From: Vibrio sp. DW001
GTDB taxonomy: Bacteria > Pseudomonadota > Gammaproteobacteria > Enterobacterales > Vibrionaceae
Assembly (NCBI RefSeq): GCF_029016285.1
Contig: NZ_CP091976.1
Location: 1-64,000 of the forward strand
Direction: 5' to 3'
DNA length: 64,000 nt
Shown here: positions 52,351 to 61,138 of the stretch, piece by piece
How positions within the stretch are numbered: position 1 is the stretch's first letter
How the letters are laid out: each line of letters starts with the position of its first letter
Made by a program: the position numbers and the translations under genes
Notes under the pieces: generated by a model
Seen by the model: only the letters and a program-made list of their open reading frames with translations
Told to the model about the DNA's origin: nothing
The model's database searches: none

Positions 52351-54090
52351 ATGACGAAAAAAAATAAACCAATTCGATTGATGTTGGCGCATATTAACGA
52401 TACCCACTCTTATTTCGAGCCGCAGTCACTTCAACTTAACCTCAAGTTAGAAAATCAGGTCATTTCACCTTACGTTAGTAATGGTGGATTTGCACGTATT
52501 GCTACACGCGCTGATGAGTTGCGACAAAAAGCACTCGAAACCAATAGAGAGTTTATGTTTTTCCATGCTGGAGATTGCTTTCAGGGCACACTCTTTTTTT
52601 CTCTATTCAAAGGGAAAGCCAATGCTGATCTGTTAAATGCACTAAATATAGATGCGATGGCGCTTGGTAATCATGAATTGGACATGGGAAATCAGCCCGT
52701 TGCTGAATTTCTAGATAGGATCAATTTTCCAATTCTCGCAGGAAATTGGGATATTTCGAAGGAATCGAAGCAAAAAAGGCATCCGCTAAAAAACAAGCCC
52801 AATCTCGTTTCGTATAATGAACCATTCAAAACCGCGCATTGGATAACCAAAGAAGTTCAAGGAGAGCTTATTGCCATTTTTGGCGTATCCATGGATCAGA
52901 TGGCCGACATCTCAAATCCCGATGCAGACACCCCTTTTGCTAATACGTTTGAAACGGTTCAGAATACGGTTTTAGCGATCAGACGGAATGGGATAAATAA
53001 GATAATTCTGTTGAGTCACCTTGGTATAGACGTTGATTTGAAGCTCGCTAAAGAAGTAGATGGTATAGCGATAATCATAGGGGGCCATTCTCATACCTTA
53101 CAAGGTGACTTCTCTTCTATCGGTTTAGAAAACAACGGTGATTATGGCGTGGTGGTTAATCAAACGCGAATCGTTCATTCTGGTTTACATGCTCAGGCGA
53201 TAGGGCATTGCGAAATTGACTTTGAAGCCGATGGGACAGTAAGTCGTTTTGTTGGTTGTAACGAACTTCTGTTGGGGCGTAGGCTCTGTATCGATGCGAG
53301 TTTGTCAGAAGTAAACACCGACTACCTGCATAAAAGGGCTCAAAGTTGTCTCAGGGACAACCCTAATGTGGTGATTTGTAAGAAAGCGCCATTGGTACAG
53401 AGTATTCTTCAAGACAAGTACATCCCACAAGTGAGAGCACTGCAACAAACTATTATTGGTAGAGTAACAACACCGCTTCGACATGTCAGGATCCCAGATG
53501 AAATAGGAGGCAGTGACATCGTGCCTATAGTTGCCGAATCTTTTTACCATGCAATGAGCAACGCTGGTTACTCGGTAGAGTTCGGAATGCATAACGCTGG
53601 TGGTGTAAGAACCTCGCTTAGCCCCGGTCCTATTTCTGTTGCTGATATTGCCGGAAAACTATTGCCATTTGCCGTTCCAATTGGTGTATACCATTTAAAA
53701 GGTAAGTACCTCGCATTGGTATTAGAGGGGGCGATAAACAATGCGCTTAGTAATGGTGTTAGTGGTACAGGTACTGGTAGCTATCCTTATTGTTATAATC
53801 TTGATTTTATTTATGATTTTAAGGCTAAAAAAGGGTCTAGAGTCACGCACCTTAACATCAAGTCAGCTCATGGTGGTTGGAAAGAGGTCGAAGATGAAAC
53901 CATCTATTGTGGTACCTCTTCCGCGTATACGATGAAAGGGAAAGAGGGCTTTACCGCATTTCTGAATATGGAAGACACAGGTGAGGTCACACAATTATCC
54001 ATGGCTGACTGCTTTATTGAACTGCTTAAATCTCAACCAGATAGGCTTGATAACGTTGTTAAGCAATTACACAAATTGATTAATTACTAA
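52351..54090 (+). CDS. 5'-nucleotidase/UshA-family phosphoesterase, no signal peptide
   Basis: A 579-residue calcineurin-like phosphoesterase. Metal-site motifs: AHINDTHSYF (about 13), AGDCFQG, LGNHELDMGN, LSHLGID and GGHSHTL; then the 5'-nucleotidase C-terminal domain with NAGGVRTSLSPGPIS and GTSSAYTMKGKEGF. UshA is periplasmic and begins with a signal peptide; this protein begins MTKKNKPIRLMLAHIND, so it should be cytoplasmic. Substrate may be a nucleotide or UDP-sugar. Confidence 0.88.
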   Translation: MTKKNKPIRLMLAHINDTHSYFEPQSLQLNLKLENQVISPYVSNGGFARIATRADELRQKALETNREFMFFHAGDCFQGTLFFSLFKGKANADLLNALNIDAMALGNHELDMGNQPVAEFLDRINFPILAGNWDISKESKQKRHPLKNKPNLVSYNEPFKTAHWITKEVQGELIAIFGVSMDQMADISNPDADTPFANTFETVQNTVLAIRRNGINKIILLSHLGIDVDLKLAKEVDGIAIIIGGHSHTLQGDFSSIGLENNGDYGVVVNQTRIVHSGLHAQAIGHCEIDFEADGTVSRFVGCNELLLGRRLCIDASLSEVNTDYLHKRAQSCLRDNPNVVICKKAPLVQSILQDKYIPQVRALQQTIIGRVTTPLRHVRIPDEIGGSDIVPIVAESFYHAMSNAGYSVEFGMHNAGGVRTSLSPGPISVADIAGKLLPFAVPIGVYHLKGKYLALVLEGAINNALSNGVSGTGTGSYPYCYNLDFIYDFKAKKGSRVTHLNIKSAHGGWKEVEDETIYCGTSSAYTMKGKEGFTAFLNMEDTGEVTQLSMADCFIELLKSQPDRLDNVVKQLHKLINY

Positions 54091-54179
54091 TCTATGGCAT
54101 TGATTTTGCTTATTAATGATTAGCTATGATTTCGTAAGTTCATAGCTCAGTTTAATCATTAGCAAGCGGAGAGCTGTGT

Positions 54180-54275
54180 ATGTGGAATACTGACTGGATC
54201 GATACCCTAGTTATATTAGGGTGGGTTGGGGCGTGGTCAATACTTGTCTATTATGTCCCTCTTACTGGAATGTAA
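54180..54275 (+). CDS. 31-residue single-pass membrane protein
   Basis: ATG at 54,180 after GCGGAGAG. The product MWNTDWIDTLVILGWVGAWS-ILVYYVPLTGM has one membrane segment (about 8-27) with Trp at both borders, typical of small membrane proteins such as those attached to transporters or oxidases. The frame ends directly before a strong terminator. It is not CydX. No family recognised. Confidence 0.72.
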   Translation: MWNTDWIDTLVILGWVGAWSILVYYVPLTGM

Positions 54276-54305
54276 AAAAAAGGAGCTTTACGCTCCTTTT
54301 TTATT
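54276..54305 (+). terminator. terminator of the 31-residue gene
   Basis: AAAAAAGGAGC, loop TTTAC, GCTCCTTTTTT. Confidence 0.92.
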
Positions 54306-54684
54306 GCGCTGAGTTTACGCTTCATTACTGTTGGTCAATCAAATATGTTGTACCGATATACATTGTGAATAACCTGAAATATTTGCATCAAATTAATTAA
54401 CCCATCATTGGCAATATCGATTGAAATTCTGGTTATTTTATGTAATTTATTTGTTAAATACACAAGCATATATAGAGTAATATTTTCAATATATGCGGGT
54501 ATTATGCGTAATATGCGACCAATAATCAAAATAATTGAATTTATTTTCTGTTAAGTTGTTAAAATATTGTATCATTAGTTTATCTAATCTGAATATGTAA
54601 TTATTGTCATTTATATTATGCTAAAAAACAGCCTAAAATCTCTTACATAGAAACAGCAATCACAATTAATTTAGAGAGGCTATC
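54306..54684. other. AT-rich intergenic region
   Basis: About 380 bases between the small-gene terminator and the next gene. Very AT-rich, no supported gene; an upstream frame on the other strand has no ribosome-binding site. Confidence 0.6.
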
Positions 54685-54876
54685 ATGGCTCAAGTAATGC
54701 ACGCGAATACACTTATTGTTCCAACCTCTACGGACAAAAAAACCTACGCGGTTAATATCAAAGGATTGATTGCTCATATTTTAGATATTCTTTTTGTAAG
54801 CAACGAAGTAGAGTCTACGTACTACTCTAGTGACCTCTCTAGCCATATGCAAAAAGATTTGGGTATCATGCGTTAA
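54685..54876 (+). CDS. small hypothetical protein
   Basis: A 63-residue protein with AGAGAGG eight bases before its ATG and a strong terminator 57 bases after its stop. Soluble, with a middle stretch VNIKGLIAHILDILFVSNEV that could be a membrane-associating helix, and a C-terminus SSHMQKDLGIMR. The mix resembles YjiS/DUF1127-type proteins (which end in ...L.DIGL), but I do not claim that family. Confidence 0.65.
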   Translation: MAQVMHANTLIVPTSTDKKTYAVNIKGLIAHILDILFVSNEVESTYYSSDLSSHMQKDLGIMR

Positions 54877-54932
54877 GACGTGTGATTAACACGCAGGTAT
54901 TTATTTCCCTGTGATCCAAAGTAAATAGTTAT

Positions 54933-54966
54933 AAGCCCTAAGTACATTGCGTACTTGGGGCTTTTT
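54933..54966 (+). terminator. Rho-independent terminator
   Basis: AAGCCCTAAGTAC, loop ATTGC, GTACTTGGGGCTTTTT; an 11-bp stem with one mismatch. Confidence 0.9.
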
Positions 54967-55098
54967 GCTATGAATCGTAAACACAACATGCAAACCAAGG
55001 TAGCCATTTCATTGATAGATGAATCTAATGCTGATACTGGTGACACGGAATGATTTGTGTTAAAACAATCGACATAATTATAATCGGTCGACACTCAA

Positions 55099-55497
55099 GT
55101 GATCACTAAATTAATTCTTATACGTGGTTTACCTGGGTCAGGTAAAAGCACGCTAGCGAAGCGGATCATCGAGCAGTATAGTTCACCTATTAAACACATA
55201 GAGACAGACATGTTTTTTGTTGAGAAAGGGGGAGACTATTCCTTTGATGCGAAAAAACTCTCACAAGCACACCACTGGTGTCAAGCTGAGGTGCGAGTAG
55301 CTCTGTCGAATGGAAACTCTGTTGTTGTTTCTAACACCTTCGTACAGCGTTGGGAGATGCAACCTTATCGAGACATGGCAAAGGAACTGAACGTATTCTT
55401 AGAGGTATTGGTTTGTAAAGAGGAATATGGAAGCATCCATCAAGTTCCTAAAATCACAATAAGTAATATGCGGAAGAAATGGGAAGTGTCTTCTTAG
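55099..55497 (+). CDS. P-loop kinase-like ATPase (AAA_33/zeta-like)
   Basis: A 132-residue protein starting at GTG. Walker A LIRGLPGSGKSTLAKR is at 7-22, and the Asp in HIETDMFF is a likely nucleotide-kinase base. It is like the short P-loop proteins related to zeta-toxin and NEDD4BP2 kinase domains; the C-terminal lid is short and I see no antitoxin partner. Role unknown; a small phosphotransferase is the best guess. Confidence 0.75.
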   Translation: MITKLILIRGLPGSGKSTLAKRIIEQYSSPIKHIETDMFFVEKGGDYSFDAKKLSQAHHWCQAEVRVALSNGNSVVVSNTFVQRWEMQPYRDMAKELNVFLEVLVCKEEYGSIHQVPKITISNMRKKWEVSS

Positions 55498-55499
55498 GT

Positions 55500-55551
55500 T
55501 TTCTAGGTATAAAAAAGGCGTTTAATTAGCGCCTTTTTTATACCTAGAAAT
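55500..55551. terminator. Bidirectional terminator, perfect 21-bp stem
   Basis: The arms 55,500-55,520 and 55,530-55,550 are exact reverse complements (21 bp) with a 9-base loop. Each arm has six A or T at the terminator end, so it stops both the kinase-like gene and the convergent phnA. Confidence 0.92.
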
Positions 55552-55557
55552 AGTGTC

Positions 55558-56124
55558 TTACTTCTTGCGGCAGAACTCGGTAATCACATACATAGATTGG
55601 CCGTTTGCTTTACCAGAAACCAGCTTGGGATCGTCGCTAAGGCTTATACCACGTATAACGGTACCCTGTTTGATGACTTGGTTGGTCCCTTTTACAGGAA
55701 GGTCTTTAGTGACCGTTACGTCGTCACCTTTTTTAAGCTCAATACCGTTAATATCGCGTGGTTTTTCATCGTCTTCATCCATGCCAATCTCAGCCCACTT
55801 AGCAACGTCTTCTTCAAGATACATCATATCAAGCAGGTCCATTGCCCATCCTTCAGTAGATGATAGGTTTTTAAGTTGACGCCAAGCCATCACTTGAACC
55901 GGTGGTACTTGGCTCCACATGCTGTCGTTCAAACAGCGCCAATGGTTAGCATTAACGGTTTCCGGATCGTCAATCTGTCCAGTACATGTGTTACATATCA
56001 TAATTGCATGATCAACAGTTACGTGCGAGTGAGGAGCAACAACGTAAGGAGTGAGTGCGGATTCTGCTGCGCAAAGCTCACATTTTGATTCGCAGCGTTC
56101 AAGCATAGTAGCTTCTGTAGACAT
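55558..56124 (-). CDS. PhnA-type zinc-ribbon protein
   Basis: A 188-residue protein of the YjdM/PhnA family. The N-terminal zinc ribbon is CESKCELC (9-16) with a second Cys pair CNTCTG (about 44-49). The C-terminal PhnA domain is DINGIELKKGDDVTVTKDLP...KQGTVIRGISLSDDP. The family name comes from the phosphonate operon, but the role is not established. Cytoplasmic. It ends at the shared long terminator. Confidence 0.85.
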   Translation of the reverse strand: MSTEATMLERCESKCELCAAESALTPYVVAPHSHVTVDHAIMICNTCTGQIDDPETVNANHWRCLNDSMWSQVPPVQVMAWRQLKNLSSTEGWAMDLLDMMYLEEDVAKWAEIGMDEDDEKPRDINGIELKKGDDVTVTKDLPVKGTNQVIKQGTVIRGISLSDDPKLVSGKANGQSMYVITEFCRKK

Positions 56125-56242
56125 AGGGTATTTACCGTGGTTGTTAAGTTTTGCCTGTATTATCCACGTAATCGTTTTTTATAAAAGCGATTATTGTGGC
56201 TTTATAAAAATCACTGATGGTTTTTATCTCTTACCCCAATAA

Positions 56243-57025
56243 CTACATCTTACATTGAGGGCGTTGAACTGTAGATTTATTGAGCGAATTTGCTTTCTCG
56301 TTAAGATCCTCGATTCGTGTATTATGGGACGGGTGAGTAGATAGCAGCTCTGGTGGTTGGTTACCACCGGAGGCTTTCGCCATATTTTTCCAGAGGTCTA
56401 TGCTTTGGTATGGGTCAAATCCGGCGTTTGCCATTAGCTCTAAGCCGACAATATCGGCTTCTGACTCTTGAGTTCTGCCATAAGGAAGAAGAACACCATA
56501 TTGTACACCCAATCCAAGCGCAGCCATTGCGAGTCCCTGATACTCTGAATCATTCAATGTAGCATTAGTTACCTGAAGCCCAACATTAGCCAGTTGAGCT
56601 TGAGACATTCTCTCATTACTATGTTCGGCAAGTACATGCGCAATTTCGTGTCCAATTACCGTTGCAAGTTGGTCCTGATTCTCTGCTACCTTTAATAAAC
56701 CAGTGTACACGCCTATTTTTCCACCCGGTAATGCGAACGCATTGACCTGCTCACTATCAAAGACAACAACCTCCCACTCTGTAAAACCTTCTTGCTTCGC
56801 GACATAGGGCAAAATAGCGTTGGTTACGCACTGTACATAATCATTGGTTTTTTTGTCTTTACTGATCTTTTGCTCTTTCTTCAATGATTCGAATGATTGA
56901 GTACCCATACTATTCATCTGTTGATCTGAAAACATGATTATCTGATGTCGCCCAGTAGGGGAAGAGCTACAAGCAACAAGCGTTAAAGTTATGCTCGAAA
57001 GTAATGCTTTTTGTAATCCATTCAC
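56243..57025 (-). CDS. M48-family metalloprotease lipoprotein (LoiP/YggG-like)
   Basis: A 260-residue lipoprotein protease: signal with lipobox LTLVAC (Cys19), no Asp at +2. The zinc site is HEIAH (about 126-130), with the third ligand E in ESEADIVGLEL. Length and layout match LoiP/YcaL of E. coli, outer-membrane-linked zinc proteases in envelope quality control. The end contains TQSFESLKKEQ-type helical parts. Single gene, divergent from the thioesterase by 85 bases. Confidence 0.9.
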   Translation of the reverse strand: MNGLQKALLSSITLTLVACSSSPTGRHQIIMFSDQQMNSMGTQSFESLKKEQKISKDKKTNDYVQCVTNAILPYVAKQEGFTEWEVVVFDSEQVNAFALPGGKIGVYTGLLKVAENQDQLATVIGHEIAHVLAEHSNERMSQAQLANVGLQVTNATLNDSEYQGLAMAALGLGVQYGVLLPYGRTQESEADIVGLELMANAGFDPYQSIDLWKNMAKASGGNQPPELLSTHPSHNTRIEDLNEKANSLNKSTVQRPQCKM

Positions 57026-57110
57026 GTATAACGTCCTAATACAATGGCTAATCTAATTGAATAATAGCAGCTCTTATCATTGCGATTCAATTACCAATAA
57101 AGGATCTTTA

Positions 57111-57551
57111 ATGTCCATTTGGAAGAAAGCGATCACATTAGATACGCTTAATGCGAGTTCTAAGAACACACTGATTGAACATCTACAAATCGAATACACT
57201 GAAATAGGTGAAGATTGCATTTCTGCGTCCATGCCCGTCTGCGATTTCACCCACCAACCTCTGGGTATGTTACACGGTGGAGCGTCGGTAGTGTTGGCAG
57301 AAACGCTGGGTTCAGTCGCCGCAAATTTTAGTGTAAGTGACGAATACTATTGCGTTGGCTTAGATATAAACGCGAACCATATAAAGTCGATGCGTAAAGG
57401 TACGGTCGTCGGCAAGGCGAAACCGATTCACATCGGCGCGAGTACTCAGGTATGGCAAATCAATATTGTTGATGAGCGAGATCGTTTGGTCTGCACGAGT
57501 AGACTGACGATAGCGGTGATGAAACACAAGCGAGTCCAAAATGTTGATTGA
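57111..57551 (+). CDS. Hotdog-fold acyl-CoA thioesterase (YdiI/MenI-like)
   Basis: A 146-residue thioesterase: MSIWKKAITLDTLNASSKNT, then the catalytic segment LGMLHGGASVVLAETLGSVA with its active Glu (in LAETLGS), and the YCVGLDINANHIKSM and GKAKPIHIG strands. An ATG after AAAGGA fixes the start at 57,111. In E. coli MenI/YdiI acts on DHNA-CoA in menaquinone synthesis; YbdB acts on aryl thioesters. Which holds here cannot be told. It overlaps the next gene by 11 bases. Confidence 0.88.
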   Translation: MSIWKKAITLDTLNASSKNTLIEHLQIEYTEIGEDCISASMPVCDFTHQPLGMLHGGASVVLAETLGSVAANFSVSDEYYCVGLDINANHIKSMRKGTVVGKAKPIHIGASTQVWQINIVDERDRLVCTSRLTIAVMKHKRVQNVD

Positions 57552-57774
57552 ATTCTCTGGCGGTAAAATTATCGCAACTCAACATGAGTTAGTTGTGCGT
57601 GTAAACGGCGATCAAATGGTGACGATGCAGGCACAAATTGATGCTATTCAGCTTATTGGAAAAGGGGCAAATGTAATACTCGCTAATGCTGGAGAGTGCA
57701 AATGGTCGATTAAGTTGGACAATGAGTCACAACTGTCAGCGGTATCTCAAGCTATTGGTATTACATGGGAATAG
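57541..57774 (+). CDS. DUF3389 family protein
   Basis: A 77-residue protein starting inside the thioesterase end. MLIEFSGGKIIATQHELVVR, then AQIDAIQLIGKGANVILANA and GECKWSIKLDN agree with the DUF3389 family of Vibrio. Unknown function. The 11-base overlap makes it co-translated with the thioesterase. Confidence 0.8.
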   Translation: MLIEFSGGKIIATQHELVVRVNGDQMVTMQAQIDAIQLIGKGANVILANAGECKWSIKLDNESQLSAVSQAIGITWE

Positions 57775-57860
57775 TTTACCTATGATTTTTTGGCTGTGAT
57801 AAAATAGGGAAATTTACTACTGTATTATTTTAAAATAACAACAAGTGAGATTTCCTCTTT

Positions 57861-59597
57861 ATGAGCAGCCCGAGACTAAGAACACAATTTGAATCCCTAT
57901 TTGAGTACTTCAAAGGTCAAGATAGTGCCATACAGTTGGATGAAATAGTCTCGATTTTATTCTGTACTCGACGAAATGCACGAATTGTCTTAAATAAAAT
58001 GGCAGGCGAGGGCTGGATAGAATGGCATCCAGCGGCAGGACGAGGCAATCTTTCAAGAATAATCTTCAAGCGCAACCAACAAGATGTCAGTGAAAATTTA
58101 GCCAAAAAATATTTAGAAGAAGGAAGAATAGAACAAGCATTCTCTGTTCTAAATAAAGATGCTGGTAAGCTTGCTAAAGTGATCGAAGATTATCTAGGTG
58201 TAACCCACAATAAAGGGCTTCAGTATGTTCGTTTACCGTACTATCGGCAACTGTCCATGCTTAATCCCACCAAGCCTCACAGGCGCTCTGAACAGAATAT
58301 TATGCGTCAGATTTTTAGTGGTTTAACCAAACTAGACGAGAATGACCAATTACAACCTGACGTTGCCCATACATGGGAATCAAATGATGGTAAAAACTGG
58401 CGCTTTTATCTCCGACCGGGTGTGCGCTTTCATAATGGCGATTTATTGCAAATCGGTCATGTTGTTGATTCTGTCGCTGCCTTGTCTTGTAATGTGGAAC
58501 AAAAAGATAAAAAAACCAAACGCGACGTTTTCCCTAACGTGTTGTTTGACCATATTGTTGACGTATCTTCGCCGAAACCTTGGGTAATAGCCATCCGCTT
58601 ATCGGCCCCTGATTGGCACTTACCTCTGTTGCTAGCAGAGTCTAACGCCAAGATAATGCCACCTTCAGAATGGATGTCGGAAGGTTTCGATCTCCTACCG
58701 ATAGGTACTGGACCCTATAAAGTAAAATTAAATGACGAAAAGCGTTTAGTGCTTGAGGCATTTGATAATTATTTTGGTTATAGGCCGTTAGTTGACGTTG
58801 TCGAAGTTTGGGTCATAGACCAAGTGTATTCAAGTATGGTCGTTCCAAGTTTAAGTAACCCAATAAAAGCGAAAACATCGAGTGACGATGAAGTGAAGTT
58901 GGATCCTGGTTGCACCTACTTATTATTGAACCGTAAACGTGGCTTAGCGAAAGAGGATAATTGGGCTAGATATTTCTGTTCCACGTTAAGCGCATTTAAT
59001 CTCTTCCGCCTATTGCCCGAAGAGACAATTCTAGATCTCGGTTTACTGCCCGCTTATGGATTAAAGCCTGGTTGGCAACATTCAGCACTCGGTGGTGATA
59101 AAGTATTGCCCCCCTCTAAACAAAGTGTGACGGTGGCCTATCATTCACAACATCCTATATTCCCGTCATTAGCAAAGGCGATTGCGAAGTTACTCAGTAA
59201 GGATGGGATTACAGTGGTATTTAAAAAGTACCATCATTACCTAGAAGACGTGAGTAACGTAGACCTTTGGTTAAAACCAATGGGAATTGGTACGGATAGA
59301 GATGATGCGTTGGCCGGTTGGTTAATGAACTATAGCAATATAAGTGATATGAGTAGTGAAGGGCAGTTTGATCAATGGTGCTCTCTGGTGGAAGAATGGC
59401 GACAAGATAAGAACGCTCAGTTCCCAGCAAGGAAATTGGGTAAGGAGTTAGTTGAGTCAAATCAAATTGTGCCACTATTTCATTGCTGGTTAGGTGTGAA
59501 TAAAGAACATTGTGGTGCTTTGCAAAATGCGACATGTAATGCACTTGGATGGTTCGACTTTAGCGGGGTTTGGGTAAAGCCAGAAAACGTATACTAA
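57861..59597 (+). CDS. SgrR-like regulator (HTH plus solute-binding domain)
   Basis: A 578-residue regulator. The N-terminal ~115 residues are a winged helix-turn-helix (FCTRRNARIVLNKMAGEGWI). The rest is a DppA/OppA-like periplasmic-binding fold (SBP_bac_5) without a signal peptide: VRLPYYRQLSMLNPTKPHRR, HTWESNDGKNWRFYLRPGVR and FHNGD. In E. coli SgrR activates the small RNA SgrS on glucose-phosphate stress. No SgrS-like RNA is obvious next to it. Confidence 0.9.
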   Translation: MSSPRLRTQFESLFEYFKGQDSAIQLDEIVSILFCTRRNARIVLNKMAGEGWIEWHPAAGRGNLSRIIFKRNQQDVSENLAKKYLEEGRIEQAFSVLNKDAGKLAKVIEDYLGVTHNKGLQYVRLPYYRQLSMLNPTKPHRRSEQNIMRQIFSGLTKLDENDQLQPDVAHTWESNDGKNWRFYLRPGVRFHNGDLLQIGHVVDSVAALSCNVEQKDKKTKRDVFPNVLFDHIVDVSSPKPWVIAIRLSAPDWHLPLLLAESNAKIMPPSEWMSEGFDLLPIGTGPYKVKLNDEKRLVLEAFDNYFGYRPLVDVVEVWVIDQVYSSMVVPSLSNPIKAKTSSDDEVKLDPGCTYLLLNRKRGLAKEDNWARYFCSTLSAFNLFRLLPEETILDLGLLPAYGLKPGWQHSALGGDKVLPPSKQSVTVAYHSQHPIFPSLAKAIAKLLSKDGITVVFKKYHHYLEDVSNVDLWLKPMGIGTDRDDALAGWLMNYSNISDMSSEGQFDQWCSLVEEWRQDKNAQFPARKLGKELVESNQIVPLFHCWLGVNKEHCGALQNATCNALGWFDFSGVWVKPENVY

Positions 59598-59623
59598 AAA
59601 GCCAGTACAATGTACTGGCTTTA
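59596..59623. terminator. terminator between the SgrR-like gene and the RHH gene
   Basis: AAAGCCAGTACA, one-base centre, TGTACTGGCTTT: a near-complete 12-bp palindrome facing both genes. Confidence 0.85.
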
Positions 59624-59635
59624 AAATTCATGTCA

Positions 59636-59812
59636 TTAATCTTCGTCTTTATTTTCTGTTAGGAACTCTTTGATAAATCGTCTGATTTCTCTTGCGGCGG
59701 AGGTATCCATATCCTCACACATCGAGACAAATTTATCTCTCTGCTCACCATTAATACGTATAATCAATTGGCTATCTTTTTTATTGGACTCTTTTTTGTT
59801 TTTTGAAGTCAC
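59636..59812 (-). CDS. ribbon-helix-helix small regulator
   Basis: A 58-residue protein starting at GTG (AAGGTAAGATT before it): VTSKNKKESNKKDSQLIIRI, then NGEQRDKFVSMCEDMDTSAA and REIRRFIKEFL. A short strand followed by two amphipathic helices with the turn MDTSAAREIRRF is the ribbon-helix-helix (Arc/MetJ) fold, with a basic N-terminal arm. Probably a DNA-binding autoregulator. No partner toxin is next to it. It is shorter than many gene-finder cut-offs. Confidence 0.78.
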   Translation of the reverse strand: MTSKNKKESNKKDSQLIIRINGEQRDKFVSMCEDMDTSAAREIRRFIKEFLTENKDED

Positions 59813-60053
59813 AATCTTACCTTAAATCCGTATATACAACGCATATGACTTTACTGGCTAATAACGAGTGTAGTCAACGATTTTAGTTAATTTATGTCAA
59901 TTAAATCGAACGTTTGGTCACATATTAGTCATTTTTTTAATGTAACTCCAATCCTTGGTAATATCACAAAAAAAACAAGCAAAAATTAGCTATCCATATA
60001 ACCAATTAATAGTGCTCATTTTATAAGAAACATTATTCATTTATATGGTCTGG

Positions 60054-60515
60054 CTATTTCTTTTCAAAAACTTCGATAAAATCACGTTTCAGTATTGGGT
60101 CTCGACGCGCTTTCTTTATCTGTTTAACCATATCTTTGACACAATTATAAAGGACTTGGTCAAGTAGCTGAGTACGGTAATCTTCCTGTTCTTGTTCAGA
60201 CATATCCTTTGGTAATTCTAAGGTCTTATATTCTTCCATAAAGTTTAGACCAGCAAACGCTTGGCTTACCGAGATCAGTGCATGAAACTGTTCAAAGTTA
60301 TCTAAAACATTTTGTGCGCTAGTAGGCAAGCTATCCCAAGATTCCCTTACGGCTTCCTCAGACACTTCATGGATCGACACGACCATGTTCAACATCTCTT
60401 CTGGCACTTGATCAAACTCGATGACTTTGCGCAGTTCAGCAGATACTAATTCGAGATCGATTTTGGCTTGTTCTGAGTTTTTTTCTTCAGTAGAAATCGT
60501 AGATTCTGTAGACAT
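60054..60515 (-). CDS. hypothetical acidic helical protein
   Basis: A 153-residue soluble protein starting MSTESTISTEEKNSEQAKID; the longer frame to 60,578 has no ribosome-binding site. It is nearly all helix with an acidic N-terminus and a basic end (VKDMVKQIKKARRDPILKRD). No family recognised. It lies between the RHH gene and the cold-shock gene with AT-rich gaps on both sides. Confidence 0.6.
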   Translation of the reverse strand: MSTESTISTEEKNSEQAKIDLELVSAELRKVIEFDQVPEEMLNMVVSIHEVSEEAVRESWDSLPTSAQNVLDNFEQFHALISVSQAFAGLNFMEEYKTLELPKDMSEQEQEDYRTQLLDQVLYNCVKDMVKQIKKARRDPILKRDFIEVFEKK

Positions 60516-60656
60516 AATAACTTTAGTATTAAGGAGTAATATACACATGCTAAAAAGAACCCCATGAAAGTCAATCAATACCGTAGAAATAGGGTAACAA
60601 AATGCGGCGTGACGAGTGTTGAGGTGACGTTGTAACAGTAATCGATGGTAAATTAA

Positions 60657-60684
60657 ACAAAAAAAGCCACCTAAAGGCGGCTTA
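60657..60684 (-). terminator. terminator of the cold-shock gene
   Basis: On the minus strand AAGCCGCC, loop TTTA, GGTGGCTT, then TTTTTG. It follows the stop at 60,721 by about 35 bases. Confidence 0.88.
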
Positions 60685-60720
60685 ACGTTTGTTTAAACCA
60701 TTAGTGGTCTGAATAACGGT

Positions 60721-60933
60721 TTAGATTTCGCTGACGTCTTCAGCCTGCGGGCCCTTCTGACCATCAGTTATGACAAACGACACTCGTTGCCCATCTTCAA
60801 GGTTTCTGCGACCAGTTCCACTGATAGATGAAAAATGAACGAACACATCTTTACCACCGTTCTCAGGTGTGATGAATCCAAATCCTTTATCTTGGTTGAA
60901 CCACTTTACCGTGCCATTGACTTTTTCACTCAT
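60721..60933 (-). CDS. Cold-shock protein, CspA family
   Basis: A 70-residue OB-fold RNA chaperone: [20 protein letters not shown] (RNP1 KGFGFI) and [10 protein letters not shown] (RNP2). It binds single-stranded nucleic acid and melts structured mRNA. Which Csp paralog cannot be told. It has a ~200-base upstream region with a 14-bp hairpin that may be in its leader, as in cspA-type genes. Confidence 0.93.
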   Translation of the reverse strand: MSEKVNGTVKWFNQDKGFGFITPENGGKDVFVHFSSISGTGRRNLEDGQRVSFVITDGQKGPQAEDVSEI

Positions 60934-61004
60934 AATTAAACTCTACGTAAATTTCGGTTTGATGCAAAACAATGAGTCAAATGCAATAAACCAGTTTTAG
61001 CATT

Positions 61005-61038
61005 TAACTATCCGATGTAAAAACACATCAGATAATTA
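61005..61038 (-). promoter_or_regulatory. hairpin in the cold-shock gene leader
   Basis: TAACTATCCGATGT (61,005-61,018) pairs with ACATCAGATAATTA (61,025-61,038) with two mismatches, loop AAAAAC. It is 72-105 bases before the ATG on the minus strand. It may be a thermosensor element, or an upstream terminator. Confidence 0.5.
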
Positions 61039-61138
61039 ACCGTACATTAACCTTTTTTACTCTTCCAGTTAAAAGGTTGTGAATATTTACAAGTTGTGAT
61101 CTGTATGCTTTTTAAGCATCTATTGGCGTTTAATTGAA

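Noticed and set aside
54335..54529. 64-codon minus-strand frame in the AT-rich gap
   Set aside because: No ribosome-binding site; the composition follows the AT content.
55099..55497. Toxin-antitoxin reading of the zeta-like kinase
   Set aside because: No small antitoxin gene beside it, and it is too short for a full zeta toxin.
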